Of a DNA stretch of 64,000 bases, positions 40,970 through 48,847 are shown one piece after another (the stretch's first letter is position 1; every line of letters starts with the position of its first letter). Origin of the DNA: CAZIOH01 sp964540815 (lineage in GTDB: Bacteria; Myxococcota_A; Polyangia; Fen-1088). The position numbers were made by a program, and so were the translations under genes. The DNA is taken from positions 1-64,000 of the forward strand of contig CAZIOH010000025.1 in assembly GCA_964540815.1 (NCBI GenBank). The letters are read 5' to 3'. The notes under the pieces were generated by a model. That model had not been told where the DNA came from and did no database searches. It saw nothing but the letters and a program-made list of their open reading frames with translations.

Positions 40970-41263
40970 ATGCAAATCCAAGGTGCGGGGGAGACCAACC
41001 CTGGAGCGGTCCGCCACGGGCAGGGTCATGATGATCGCCGAAGGCGACGTCGTGGGCAGGGGCACAGGCATGGGCACGGACACACGCATGGTCACGGGCA
41101 GAGCCACAGGCATCGTCGCTTCGGCGGCTCGCACGGTGTCATTCGCCGCGCGATCCGGTCGAAGGTTGGAAAGGTCTTGCTGGTCGTGTTCGTGCTCGGC
41201 GCCAGCCTGGGAGCAGGCTACCTCGCGAGCTTCTGGCAACCCGGCTTCGAGCAGGAGGAATGA
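40970..41263 (+). CDS. His-rich single-pass membrane peptide
   Basis: 97 residues. Residues about 18-55 are His/Gly/Arg-rich (GQGHRHGHGHTHGHGQSHRH) and are followed by one transmembrane helix (KVLLVVFVLGASLGAGYLA) and a short acidic tail (FEQEE). The His tract looks like a metal-binding site on the N-terminal side, as in metal transporters and chaperones. It is encoded by a GGCAYN-like hexamer repeat. TATCGT lies 8 nt before the ATG. It ends 29 bp from the convergent PiT transporter. No family is known to me; transport or storage of Zn/Ni/Co is a guess. Confidence 0.6.
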   Translation: MQIQGAGETNPGAVRHGQGHDDRRRRRRGQGHRHGHGHTHGHGQSHRHRRFGGSHGVIRRAIRSKVGKVLLVVFVLGASLGAGYLASFWQPGFEQEE

Positions 41264-41292
41264 TCGGGCGCGCCCCGCCGCCGGGCTCGGTG

Positions 41293-42915
41293 CTATCCGA
41301 GCTTGCTGAAGACCCAGAAGAGGCTGCCGGCCAGCCCGATGGAGACCGGGAGGGTGAGCACCCAGGCCATGAGCAGGCTGCGAACAGTGGCCCACTGCAG
41401 CCCCGAGTCGTTGGCGACCATGGTGCCCGCCACCCCGGACGACAGGACGTGGGTGGTGCTGACCGGCAACCCGAAAGCATCCGCCGCGCCGATGGTGACC
41501 ATCGCGGTGATCTCGGCGGCGGCCCCCTGTGCATAGGTGAGGTGGTCCTTCCCGATGCGCTCGCCGACGGTGATCACGATGCGCTTCCACCCGATCATGG
41601 TCCCGAGCCCGAGCGCGATCGCGACCGCGACCTTCACCCAGCCCGGGATGAACTTGGTCGACTTGTCGATATGCTTGCGGTAGTTCTGCAGCACGTCCCA
41701 GTCCGCCGGACCGATGGCCGCGTGGGCCTCCTTGTCGAGCAGGCGGATGGCCTCGCCGATGACGTACATGTCGTTGCGGAAGTTGCGGGTGGCGCTCGGC
41801 GGCACCAGGCGCAGCTCCTTGTAGTGGGCCATGTCGTGGCCGACGTCGCCGATGAGCTGGCGCAAGGACGGCAGGGTGTCGGGCGTGAGGGCCCGGGTCC
41901 GGATGAAGGCCGTCACCCCTCCGCGCGCGTCGGAGACGGCCACCTCGGCGCCCGGGATGTGCGCCAGCATGGCCGCGGTTTGCTGTGACACCGCCACGAA
42001 GTCTTGCGACTCTCGGGCCGAGACCGCGTGGTTGAGCGCATAGGCGGTGGGCACGGTCCCGATCAGGATCAACATGATGAGGCCCATCCCCTTCTGACCG
42101 TCGTTCGAGCCGTGGGCGAAGCTCACCCCCGTGCAGGTCAGGAGCAGCAGGCAGCGAATCCAGAAGGGAGGCGGCTTCACCCCTTCCGGGGCCTTGTAGA
42201 GCCGCGGGCTCTTCACCAGGAAGCGCAGGATGATGAGCAGCAGGGCCGCGCACCCGAACCCCACCAGCGGCGAGATCAGCAACGACCGTCCGATCTTGGC
42301 GGCCTGCCCCCAGTCCACACCGCTCGTGGCGGTGGTGGTGGCCATCAGCTGATTGGCGATCCCCACCCCGATGATCGATCCGATGAGGGTATGGGAGCTC
42401 GAGGATGGGAGCCCGAAGTACCAGGTCCCGAGGTTCCAGATGATGGCTGCCGTGAGCAGCGCGAAGACCATGGCGAAGCCGGCGCCGCTCCCCACCTGCA
42501 AGATGAGCTCCACCGGGAGCAACGAGACGATGCCGAAGGCCACCCCGCCCGTAGACACCAGCACGCCCGCGAAGTTCCACAGGCCCGACCACACCACCGC
42601 CACGTGGGGATCGAGCGAATGGGTGTAAATGACGGTGGCAACGGCGTTTGCGGTGTCGTGAAAGCCGTTCACGAACTCGAACCCCAGCGCCACCAGCAGC
42701 GCCACGGTCAAGAGCACGAACGGGAAGATCGACGGGCTGTGGACCTCCCAGAGGTCCGAGACCAGATGAAACGCCGCGTAACCGAGGCCCAGCGCCATGG
42801 CCACCCCGAACACGCCAACTCCGATGCGGCCCGGACCGCGGGTGAGCTTCTCGTCGAGGCGGGACGGCGCCCGGCGGGTGGACTCCTCGTGATTGACGGC
42901 GGCGGCGATGGTCAT
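41293..42915 (-). CDS. pit: PiT-family inorganic phosphate transporter
   Basis: 540 residues. Two PiT signatures are present: EFVNGFHDTANAVATVIYTHS in the N-terminal half, and FAHGSNDGQKGMG plus VSTTHVLSSGVAGTM in the C-terminal half. About ten TM helices surround a hydrophilic central insert (residues about 310-440: SARESQDFVAVSQQTAAM to NYRKHIDKSTKF) comparable to that of PitA. It imports phosphate, often as a metal-phosphate complex, with H+ or Na+. AAAGGA lies before the ATG. No PhoU-like partner is adjacent, unlike many bacterial pit genes. Confidence 0.9.
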   Translation of the reverse strand: MTIAAAVNHEESTRRAPSRLDEKLTRGPGRIGVGVFGVAMALGLGYAAFHLVSDLWEVHSPSIFPFVLLTVALLVALGFEFVNGFHDTANAVATVIYTHSLDPHVAVVWSGLWNFAGVLVSTGGVAFGIVSLLPVELILQVGSGAGFAMVFALLTAAIIWNLGTWYFGLPSSSSHTLIGSIIGVGIANQLMATTTATSGVDWGQAAKIGRSLLISPLVGFGCAALLLIILRFLVKSPRLYKAPEGVKPPPFWIRCLLLLTCTGVSFAHGSNDGQKGMGLIMLILIGTVPTAYALNHAVSARESQDFVAVSQQTAAMLAHIPGAEVAVSDARGGVTAFIRTRALTPDTLPSLRQLIGDVGHDMAHYKELRLVPPSATRNFRNDMYVIGEAIRLLDKEAHAAIGPADWDVLQNYRKHIDKSTKFIPGWVKVAVAIALGLGTMIGWKRIVITVGERIGKDHLTYAQGAAAEITAMVTIGAADAFGLPVSTTHVLSSGVAGTMVANDSGLQWATVRSLLMAWVLTLPVSIGLAGSLFWVFSKLG

Positions 42916-43101
42916 GGCGGTGTCCTTTCGACGAAGCGGTAGCGATGATGCTACCCAGCCCCCCGCGCCGTCCGCGTGCCGTTTCGGAAACACGAGGAAG
43001 GCGCGCGCCGGCGACGCGCCATCCTGTCGAGGCGCGGCGCCGATGAAGGTCGGCTTGCAGGTCCTTGGCGCTCGAGCCCTTGCGATGGGCGGGGGCGTAC
43101 T

Positions 43102-43989
43102 ATGCTGGGAAAAGTGTCGCGAAAGGTCTGGCTCGTCTTGCTCATTTTTTCTGTCCACCGGTTCTGCGCTTGCACGCAGACCGCCTCGTACAATCGCATC
43201 GAGGAAGGGGAACCGGCGGCCACCACCGCCGGGACCACGGGAGCGGGCGGGACACCGGAAGGCGCAGGGGGCGCCGCCCCGGAAGGTGGCGGCCCGAGCT
43301 CAGCCGGCGGAGACCTCGGTGCAGGCGATCAAACGGACGGACAAGGCGGCGCCGGGTCGCCGCCCGGCGGCGGCGGTGACGACACCATGGGGGGCGCGTC
43401 CGCCGCGGGTGGAAGCGTCGAGGTTGGCGGAGGGGTGGGCGGCGCAGCGGGCGCGGCCGCCCCCGGCTCGACCGGCGGACAGGCCGGGAGCACGGCTGCA
43501 GGAGCCACGGGGGGAGCCCCCGGGAGCGGAGGGGCCGGTCCCCCTCCGGGTGGACAAGCGGGAGGACCGGCCACCGGAACGGGCGGAGCGCCGATCGCCA
43601 CGGGCGGTGCGGTCGGAACGGGGGACGCGGGCGGCCGGGCTGGCGCGAACGCCATCGGCGGTGGGGGCGGCCAGCCATCGAGCGGGCACACGGGTGGCAT
43701 GGGAGGCGCCACCACGACGGGCCCCTGCGCGGGTCAGTGCTTCGGTGTCCTCGCGGCAACGGTCGGGACCAACTTCGTCTTCGGGATCGACCCGCTCTGT
43801 GCGCAGGTCACCACCAAGGCGAGCGGCATCGTTTGCGGTGGCGTCGAGGCGGGCCGCACGCTCACCGTGAACGGCAAGCCCCTGGCATGCGGGGGCCAGG
43901 GGCAGGTCCTCCCAGGCCCCAGGGCGGGCGGGTACTGTGTGGTGGCCCCCGCGGGGCTCGACCCCGACGCCTACTTCCTGGTGTATTGA
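43102..43989 (+). CDS. Lipoprotein-like with Gly-rich linker and small Cys-rich domain
   Basis: 295 residues from ATG 43102; GTG 43114 is an alternative because TACTAT at 43098-43103 resembles a -10 box. A hydrophobic N-terminus WLVLLIFSVHRFCACTQ contains Cys but not a textbook lipobox. About 170 residues of Gly/Ala/Thr/Pro linker follow. The C-terminal 85 residues (GPCAGQCFGVLAATVGTNF, DPLCAQVTTKASGIVCGGV, LACGGQGQVLPG, GGYCVVAPAG) have six or more Cys and are not assigned. Another member of the linker-protein class. Confidence 0.7.
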   Translation: MLGKVSRKVWLVLLIFSVHRFCACTQTASYNRIEEGEPAATTAGTTGAGGTPEGAGGAAPEGGGPSSAGGDLGAGDQTDGQGGAGSPPGGGGDDTMGGASAAGGSVEVGGGVGGAAGAAAPGSTGGQAGSTAAGATGGAPGSGGAGPPPGGQAGGPATGTGGAPIATGGAVGTGDAGGRAGANAIGGGGGQPSSGHTGGMGGATTTGPCAGQCFGVLAATVGTNFVFGIDPLCAQVTTKASGIVCGGVEAGRTLTVNGKPLACGGQGQVLPGPRAGGYCVVAPAGLDPDAYFLVY

Positions 43990-44150
43990 TCCGGCCCGGC
44001 GGCCGTCTCCGGCCAAGCCCATCCGCATGATCCGCTGATCCGGGACTGGCCAGGGCCCGGGAATAACCCGCACGCGAGACGTTCTGGATAGGAACGCCGC
44101 CCCAGCGGCGGCGTTCGTCATCGCACCGTCATCGTATGTGGAGGATCAAC

Positions 44151-44939
44151 ATGGCCACGAAGCACAGCCTCGGGTGGATTCCCGACGTGCCCGATCACCG
44201 CGATCACCTCTATGCCGCACCGCTCGCGAATCTCCAGAGCCTTCCCAGGAAGGTCGATCTCCGACCGCAGGCACCGCCGGAGATCTACGACCAGGGGCAG
44301 CTCGGATCGTGCACGGGCAACGCGATCGCCGCCGCGATCGAGTTCGACCTGCGCCGGCAGAAGTCCCCGAAGGCGTTCACCCCGTCGCGCCTCTTCATCT
44401 ACTTCAACGAGCGCGTGATCGAGCACACCACGCGCTCCGACTCGGGTGCGCAGATCCGCGACGGGGTCAAGAGCGTCTCCAAGCTGGGCGCGCCGCCCGA
44501 GACCCTCTGGCCCTACAGCGACGAGAACCCCGGGCCATTCCTGGAGAAGCCGAAGCCGGGGGTCTTCACCGAGGCCCTGAAGTTCACCGCGACCTCGTAC
44601 CAGCGGGTGGCGCGCTCACTGCCGCAGATGAAGGCGTGCCTCGCCTCTGGCTTTCCCTTCGTCTTCGGGTTCTCGGTCTACGAGAGCTTCGAGAGCGAGG
44701 AGGTCGCGAAGACCGGGGTTGCGCCGCTGCCGGGCCCCCACGAGAAGCTGCTCGGCGGACACGCCGTCCTGGCGGTCGGCTACGACGACGCGGCACACCG
44801 CTTCACCGTGCGAAACTCCTGGGGACCGGGCTGGGGCGACGGCGGCCACTTCACGCTGCCGTATGCCTACCTGCTGGACGACAATCTCTCCGACGATTTC
44901 TGGACCATCCGGGCCATCGCGGGCCCGGCAACCGTCTGA
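44151..44939 (+). CDS. Papain-like (C1) cysteine peptidase
   Basis: 262 residues from ATG 44151, which has GGAGGA 5 nt upstream; ATG 44136 is in frame but has none. The oxyanion Gln and catalytic Cys are in YDQGQLGSCTGNA; the catalytic His in LLGGHAVLAVGYDD; the Asn in VRNSWGPGWGDGGHF. There is no signal peptide or propeptide, and the sequence starts HSLGWIPDVPDHRDHLY, typical of the bacterial C1 subgroup with short N-termini. Convergent, 21 bp away, is a chagasin-type inhibitor of exactly this peptidase class. Confidence 0.9.
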   Translation: MATKHSLGWIPDVPDHRDHLYAAPLANLQSLPRKVDLRPQAPPEIYDQGQLGSCTGNAIAAAIEFDLRRQKSPKAFTPSRLFIYFNERVIEHTTRSDSGAQIRDGVKSVSKLGAPPETLWPYSDENPGPFLEKPKPGVFTEALKFTATSYQRVARSLPQMKACLASGFPFVFGFSVYESFESEEVAKTGVAPLPGPHEKLLGGHAVLAVGYDDAAHRFTVRNSWGPGWGDGGHFTLPYAYLLDDNLSDDFWTIRAIAGPATV

Positions 44940-44960
44940 AGAGCCGGGGCCCGTCACCCT

Positions 44961-45284
44961 TCAACCAGCAATCTCGATGGCAAGGGTGAAGGTGCGGGCC
45001 GGCGCCCCGCCACGGCGCCGGTAGGAGAGCTCGATGGTGACGGCCCCGACCCGGGCGGCACGGAAGCTCCAGACGTGGTGCCCGGGAGCGCCGGCCCGGG
45101 CCAAGGCCGGGACCAAGGCCGGCACTTCGAAGGCGTCCCCGTCGAGCGCGAGCGCAGGCGCGCCGTCCCCGTCCATTCGCCAGGCGTGACCGGTGGTGGG
45201 GTTCTCGTCGAGCCGCAGCCGGAAGGATTCGCCGAGCGCGAGCTGGATCCGGCTATGGTCGGCGGACGCGTCGAGCGACTTCAC
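44961..45284 (-). CDS. Chagasin-family (I42) cysteine peptidase inhibitor
   Basis: 107 residues from GTG 45284. The NPTTGHAW loop (about residues 28-35) is the hallmark L2 loop of chagasin (NPTTGxxW), followed by GAPGHHVWSF (L4-type W) and FRAARVG in place of the RPW loop, then IELSYRRRGG and a C-terminal strand. Chagasin-type proteins inhibit papain-like enzymes. No signal peptide is visible, so it is probably cytoplasmic like the neighbouring peptidase. TATTCT (45305-45300) 15 nt before the start suggests its own promoter. Confidence 0.82.
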   Translation of the reverse strand: MKSLDASADHSRIQLALGESFRLRLDENPTTGHAWRMDGDGAPALALDGDAFEVPALVPALARAGAPGHHVWSFRAARVGAVTIELSYRRRGGAPARTFTLAIEIAG

Positions 45285-45341
45285 ATGCCCCCAGCCGGGA
45301 GAATACCCGAAAGGGCCGCGCCCGGAGCGTGGAGGCGGTCC

Positions 45342-46100
45342 TCAGTCGCCGGCGCCGGGGTCGATCTCCTGATTGGCGTCGATGCGGGTCCACCCACTCG
45401 GAGTCGCCGGGACGGTCTCGGGGTCGCGGCGCGCGCTCACCGGGCTTGGCTGCACACGCTCGATCACGAAGCGCTCCTCCCAGACATCCGTCCCGACGGC
45501 GGGCTCGGCGATGACCATCGGAGCGCCGAGCCGCGCCGACCAGCATATGCGCGCGCGCGACGGCTGGCCTCCGGCCTGGCCCGACCTGGGGTCGAGCCTG
45601 AGCTCGCGCCACAGACAGTCGACGCGCGGCACCGACGCGCCTCGACCCGGGCCCGGCGGATCCGCCTGGCTCAGGTCGAACGCCACCTTGGGGTGCTCGA
45701 CGATGTGGGCGAGACCGAACCAGTCGGAGAACACGCCGATCCGGTAGAGGTTCGCTCGCGCGACGTCGGTGACCACGTGGCGTCGGTGGTCGAACAGGCG
45801 ATAGTCGTAGTCCCCCGACCGCCCCCGGCGGGCGACCACGTACATGTCGAGCTGGCCGTCGGTGGTGCGCCGCAGGAACGTCTCGCCCCGGCGCCACACC
45901 TCGAGCGTGTGTCGACCTCCGTCCTTGCCCGCGAACGACGCCACGAAGTGTACGTGCTCGGCCTCCGCGTCCACCGGGAACGCCCGCTCCCAGGTGAGGA
46001 TCGCCGCGTTGGGACGGGTGTCGGCCGCGCGCGCTCGCCCCGCCTGCCCGGCCGAGGCCAGCGCGCAAAGCCCGGCGAGCGCGCGGCGGGCACCCTTCAT
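45342..46100 (-). CDS. Hypothetical exported protein downstream of phosphodiesterase
   Basis: 252 residues. A signal peptide (ALAGLCALASAGQAGRARA) is followed by a region rich in aromatic and charged residues (ILTWERAFPVDAEAEHVHFVASFAGKDG, DYDYRLFDHRRHVV, YRIGVFSDWFGLAHIVEHPKV, CLWRELRLDP). No family recognised; two Cys. Its start overlaps the stop of the phosphodiesterase-like gene by 4 bp, so it is translationally coupled and probably works with it in the periplasm. Confidence 0.65.
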   Translation of the reverse strand: MKGARRALAGLCALASAGQAGRARAADTRPNAAILTWERAFPVDAEAEHVHFVASFAGKDGGRHTLEVWRRGETFLRRTTDGQLDMYVVARRGRSGDYDYRLFDHRRHVVTDVARANLYRIGVFSDWFGLAHIVEHPKVAFDLSQADPPGPGRGASVPRVDCLWRELRLDPRSGQAGGQPSRARICWSARLGAPMVIAEPAVGTDVWEERFVIERVQPSPVSARRDPETVPATPSGWTRIDANQEIDPGAGD

Positions 46101-48631
46101 TGCCGCGTGGCCTTGGCCTGGTCGAAGTAGGTCACCTTGGTCGTTCCGTCGTCGAGCGTGAGCACCTTCTTGGTGAGCGTGAAGCTGTAGGACAGCCCGG
46201 GCACCGGGGTCCCACAGAGGAGATCATCTGGGTTGCAGGTCCGCGTGAGGGGGACCAGCCCACCGGACGAGGTCGCCGTCGCCACGCTGTACGTGACGGC
46301 CCCACCGGCCAGCGCCTCGCGCAGGACGCGCCCGTCGGCGCCCGGCAGGGTGAGCCCGAGCAGGCTCGCCACGGTGACCGGAACATCGACGTTCCCGGAG
46401 GGGTAGGCATCCACGTAGCGGACCTTGAAGTCCGGGCCAGCGGCGATCAGGGTGTTGTGGACGTCGATCGGGCTGAACGAGCCGTGCATGCCGCGGTTGT
46501 TCTGAGCGCTCTCGTACTCGGTCCCAGGCACCCCCAGGTTCCCGGCGGTCACCGCCGCCTCGTTCCAGTCGAAGCTCACGATGATGTCGGGCGTCGGCGG
46601 AGAGCCGCGCGTCGCCCCCTCCAGCTTGATGTCGGAGAGGGCGAGCGTCCCCGGGACCGTCCCGTAGGCGCTGCGCACGAAGATCGCGCCGTAGCCGCGC
46701 CGCTGCTCGAGGGCGGTCACCACCTGCGTGACCAGCGCCGGATCGTGCGAGGGCACGTAGAAGTAATCCGACCCGCCATTGGCGGCGATGATGACCGCAT
46801 CGGTCGGCACGGTGGCGGGGACCTTGAAGCTGGCGGTGGAGTACTTGGTCCCGGTCGCCCCACACACCGAGCCATCGGTGTCGACCAGCGTGGGATAGAC
46901 CCGCGAGCCGTCGCTCCTGATGCCGGACAGCACCGGATCGTAGGTACATCCCACGCCGTCGTAGACGTGCGCGAGCCCCGCACGCGAGAGCAGATCGGCC
47001 GAGCGGATGTCCCCCGAGACGGAATACCCATGCAGATCGACCGCGCCGATGTCCCCCGAGCCATCGGCCGCGCCGGTCAGCGCCCGCAGGGGAAACAGAT
47101 CGGGATCGCCCGCCACCGTGCTGTGACCGTGATCCGAGACCACGATGATGTCGGTCTCGTCGGTGAGCCCCAGGACCGCCAGCTCGGCCTGCAGCTGTCC
47201 GAGCAGGGCGTCCTGATCGCGGAGGGCATCGACGTAGTCGGCGCTGCCCGGTCCGAAGGTGTGCTCGGTGCTGTCCGGATTGCGGAACCACACCAGGGAC
47301 AGATCGGGACCGAGCTTAGGCAGGATGTAGCCGGTGAAGATCCCCATCATGTACTCGTTCTTGGCGTTGTGGGGGGAGCCCCGGGTCGCCCGCGGGTCCG
47401 AGGTCCTGGCGTCCGCCAGGTTCACGATGTCGGCGCCCACGGTCGCCGTGGGATCGCCGTTGGTGCCGGCCAAGGTGAGCGTGGTGCCCGTCGCGAACGG
47501 ATAGTGCACGGCGTTCGCCGGAAGCGCATAGCCCGAGGCCTGCAGGGCCTGGGCGAAGGTGGCCGGAAAGGCGATGTTCTCGTCGAGGATCACCCCGAGC
47601 GCGCCGTCCTCGCGATAGTCCTGAATGAACGCCGGCCCGGACTTGCCCACGGCGGCGGTCTTGAGGCCCTTGCGGTGCGCGGCCTGAAACAAGGTATCGA
47701 CCAGGAACAGGGCGGAGTTGGCCGCGGCGGTGTAGTACCCGTCGAGGGCCCGCAAGATCCCGTAGTCCTCGGTGAAGATGGGCTGCGTGAAGTCCGCGGC
47801 CGCCCCCGTTGCGCCGGGCCCGGTCGGCCCGGGTTGGTACTCGGTGTTGCCGTAGAATCCGTGGGTCCCCGGGTAGGAGCCGGTGGCGAACGCCGAGGCA
47901 TTCATCATGGTGAAGGTCGGAAAGACCGCATGGTTGTCGGTGAAGTTCGCGCCGAGCTGATCGCGCAGTCGGGCCAGGTTCGGGGTGTTCTGGGCGCTCA
48001 CGGAATCGGGGCGAAGACCGTCCCACACGAAGATGATCACCTTCCGAGCCGCGGCTCGACCCTGACCTCCAGCCCCGCCGGCGGCCCCACCGGCCCCGGC
48101 GGCCCCGGCGGCCCCACCGACACCGGCCGCGCCCCCGACCCCGGCGCTGCCCCCCATGCCCGCCGCGCCGGGGCCGCCGCCCGCGCCCGCCACGGCGCCA
48201 CCCGAAGCCCCGGGGCCGCCCCCGCCGTTTCCTCCGGCGCCGCCCTTGCCTCCGACGCCACCGTTGCCTCCGAGGCCACCGTTGCCTCCGCCGCCGGAAC
48301 CCGTCTGGGCACCGGCGGCGCCGCCCGATCCGACCTGACCTCCGGTCGCGCCCACGCTCCCGCCATGGCCCCCGCCCGCCGAGCCGCCCGTGGCCTGCGT
48401 GCCCGCTCCGCCGCCAGGCGCTCCGCCGGTCTCGACTGCGCCGGCTTCGCCTCCACCACCGGCGCTCCCCCCGGCGTGTCCGCCAACCCCTCCCCCGCCT
48501 TTGCCGGCGCCACCGTCGGTGCCGGCCACGCCGGCATCGACCGCGGCCGGGCTACCGCCATCCGAACAGGCAGCGGCTCCGACGAGAACCAGGACCGAGA
48601 ACACCGGCAGCAGGCGAGACGACCGACGCAT
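46097..48631 (-). CDS. Alkaline-phosphatase-superfamily phosphodiesterase lipoprotein
   Basis: 844 residues. Lipobox LVGAAACSD (Cys about residue 22) and a Gly-rich linker (about residues 30-190), then a nucleotide pyrophosphatase/phosphodiesterase-type domain: VIIFVWDGLRPDSV (metal Asp), FPTFTMMNASAFATG (Thr nucleophile), WFRNPDSTEHTFG (metal Asp and His), IIVVSDHGHS (metal Asp-His) and NNRGMHGSF (His). It is about 650 residues after the linker, longer than minimal members. It probably hydrolyses a phosphodiester or pyrophosphate in the periplasm; the substrate is unknown. It is coupled to the gene at 45342. Confidence 0.85.
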   Translation of the reverse strand: MRRSSRLLPVFSVLVLVGAAACSDGGSPAAVDAGVAGTDGGAGKGGGGVGGHAGGSAGGGGEAGAVETGGAPGGGAGTQATGGSAGGGHGGSVGATGGQVGSGGAAGAQTGSGGGGNGGLGGNGGVGGKGGAGGNGGGGPGASGGAVAGAGGGPGAAGMGGSAGVGGAAGVGGAAGAAGAGGAAGGAGGQGRAAARKVIIFVWDGLRPDSVSAQNTPNLARLRDQLGANFTDNHAVFPTFTMMNASAFATGSYPGTHGFYGNTEYQPGPTGPGATGAAADFTQPIFTEDYGILRALDGYYTAAANSALFLVDTLFQAAHRKGLKTAAVGKSGPAFIQDYREDGALGVILDENIAFPATFAQALQASGYALPANAVHYPFATGTTLTLAGTNGDPTATVGADIVNLADARTSDPRATRGSPHNAKNEYMMGIFTGYILPKLGPDLSLVWFRNPDSTEHTFGPGSADYVDALRDQDALLGQLQAELAVLGLTDETDIIVVSDHGHSTVAGDPDLFPLRALTGAADGSGDIGAVDLHGYSVSGDIRSADLLSRAGLAHVYDGVGCTYDPVLSGIRSDGSRVYPTLVDTDGSVCGATGTKYSTASFKVPATVPTDAVIIAANGGSDYFYVPSHDPALVTQVVTALEQRRGYGAIFVRSAYGTVPGTLALSDIKLEGATRGSPPTPDIIVSFDWNEAAVTAGNLGVPGTEYESAQNNRGMHGSFSPIDVHNTLIAAGPDFKVRYVDAYPSGNVDVPVTVASLLGLTLPGADGRVLREALAGGAVTYSVATATSSGGLVPLTRTCNPDDLLCGTPVPGLSYSFTLTKKVLTLDDGTTKVTYFDQAKATRQ

Positions 48632-48795
48632 GAAGACCTCCAGGAGGTCATTGCTTTAGTGGCCCACGGTGGCGAAACCGCCACCGACGTGCGACGGCTG
48701 TTCAACAGTCGGGTGTCGGCCATGACCGTCCTTCGGGCCAGCGCCCGTTGCCCGGCGGTTGCCCCGTCCTGGACCTCTCCGCGCGGGCGAACGAT

Positions 48796-48847
48796 CAAAC
48801 GGTCTGGCAAACGGTCTGGCAAACGGTCAGGCAAACAAACGGTCAGG
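48796..48847. repeat. 12-bp tandem repeats at 3' end of kinase gene
   Basis: Units CAAACGGTCTGG (48796-48807, 48808-48819) and CAAACGGTCAGG (48820-48831, 48836-48847). The last unit contains the stop codon of the kinase. The rest of 48632-48795 is promoter and spacer for the phosphodiesterase operon with no gene. Confidence 0.85.

Noticed and set aside
48796..48847. CRISPR array
   Set aside because: Units are 12 bp and contiguous, without spacers; no cas genes in the window.
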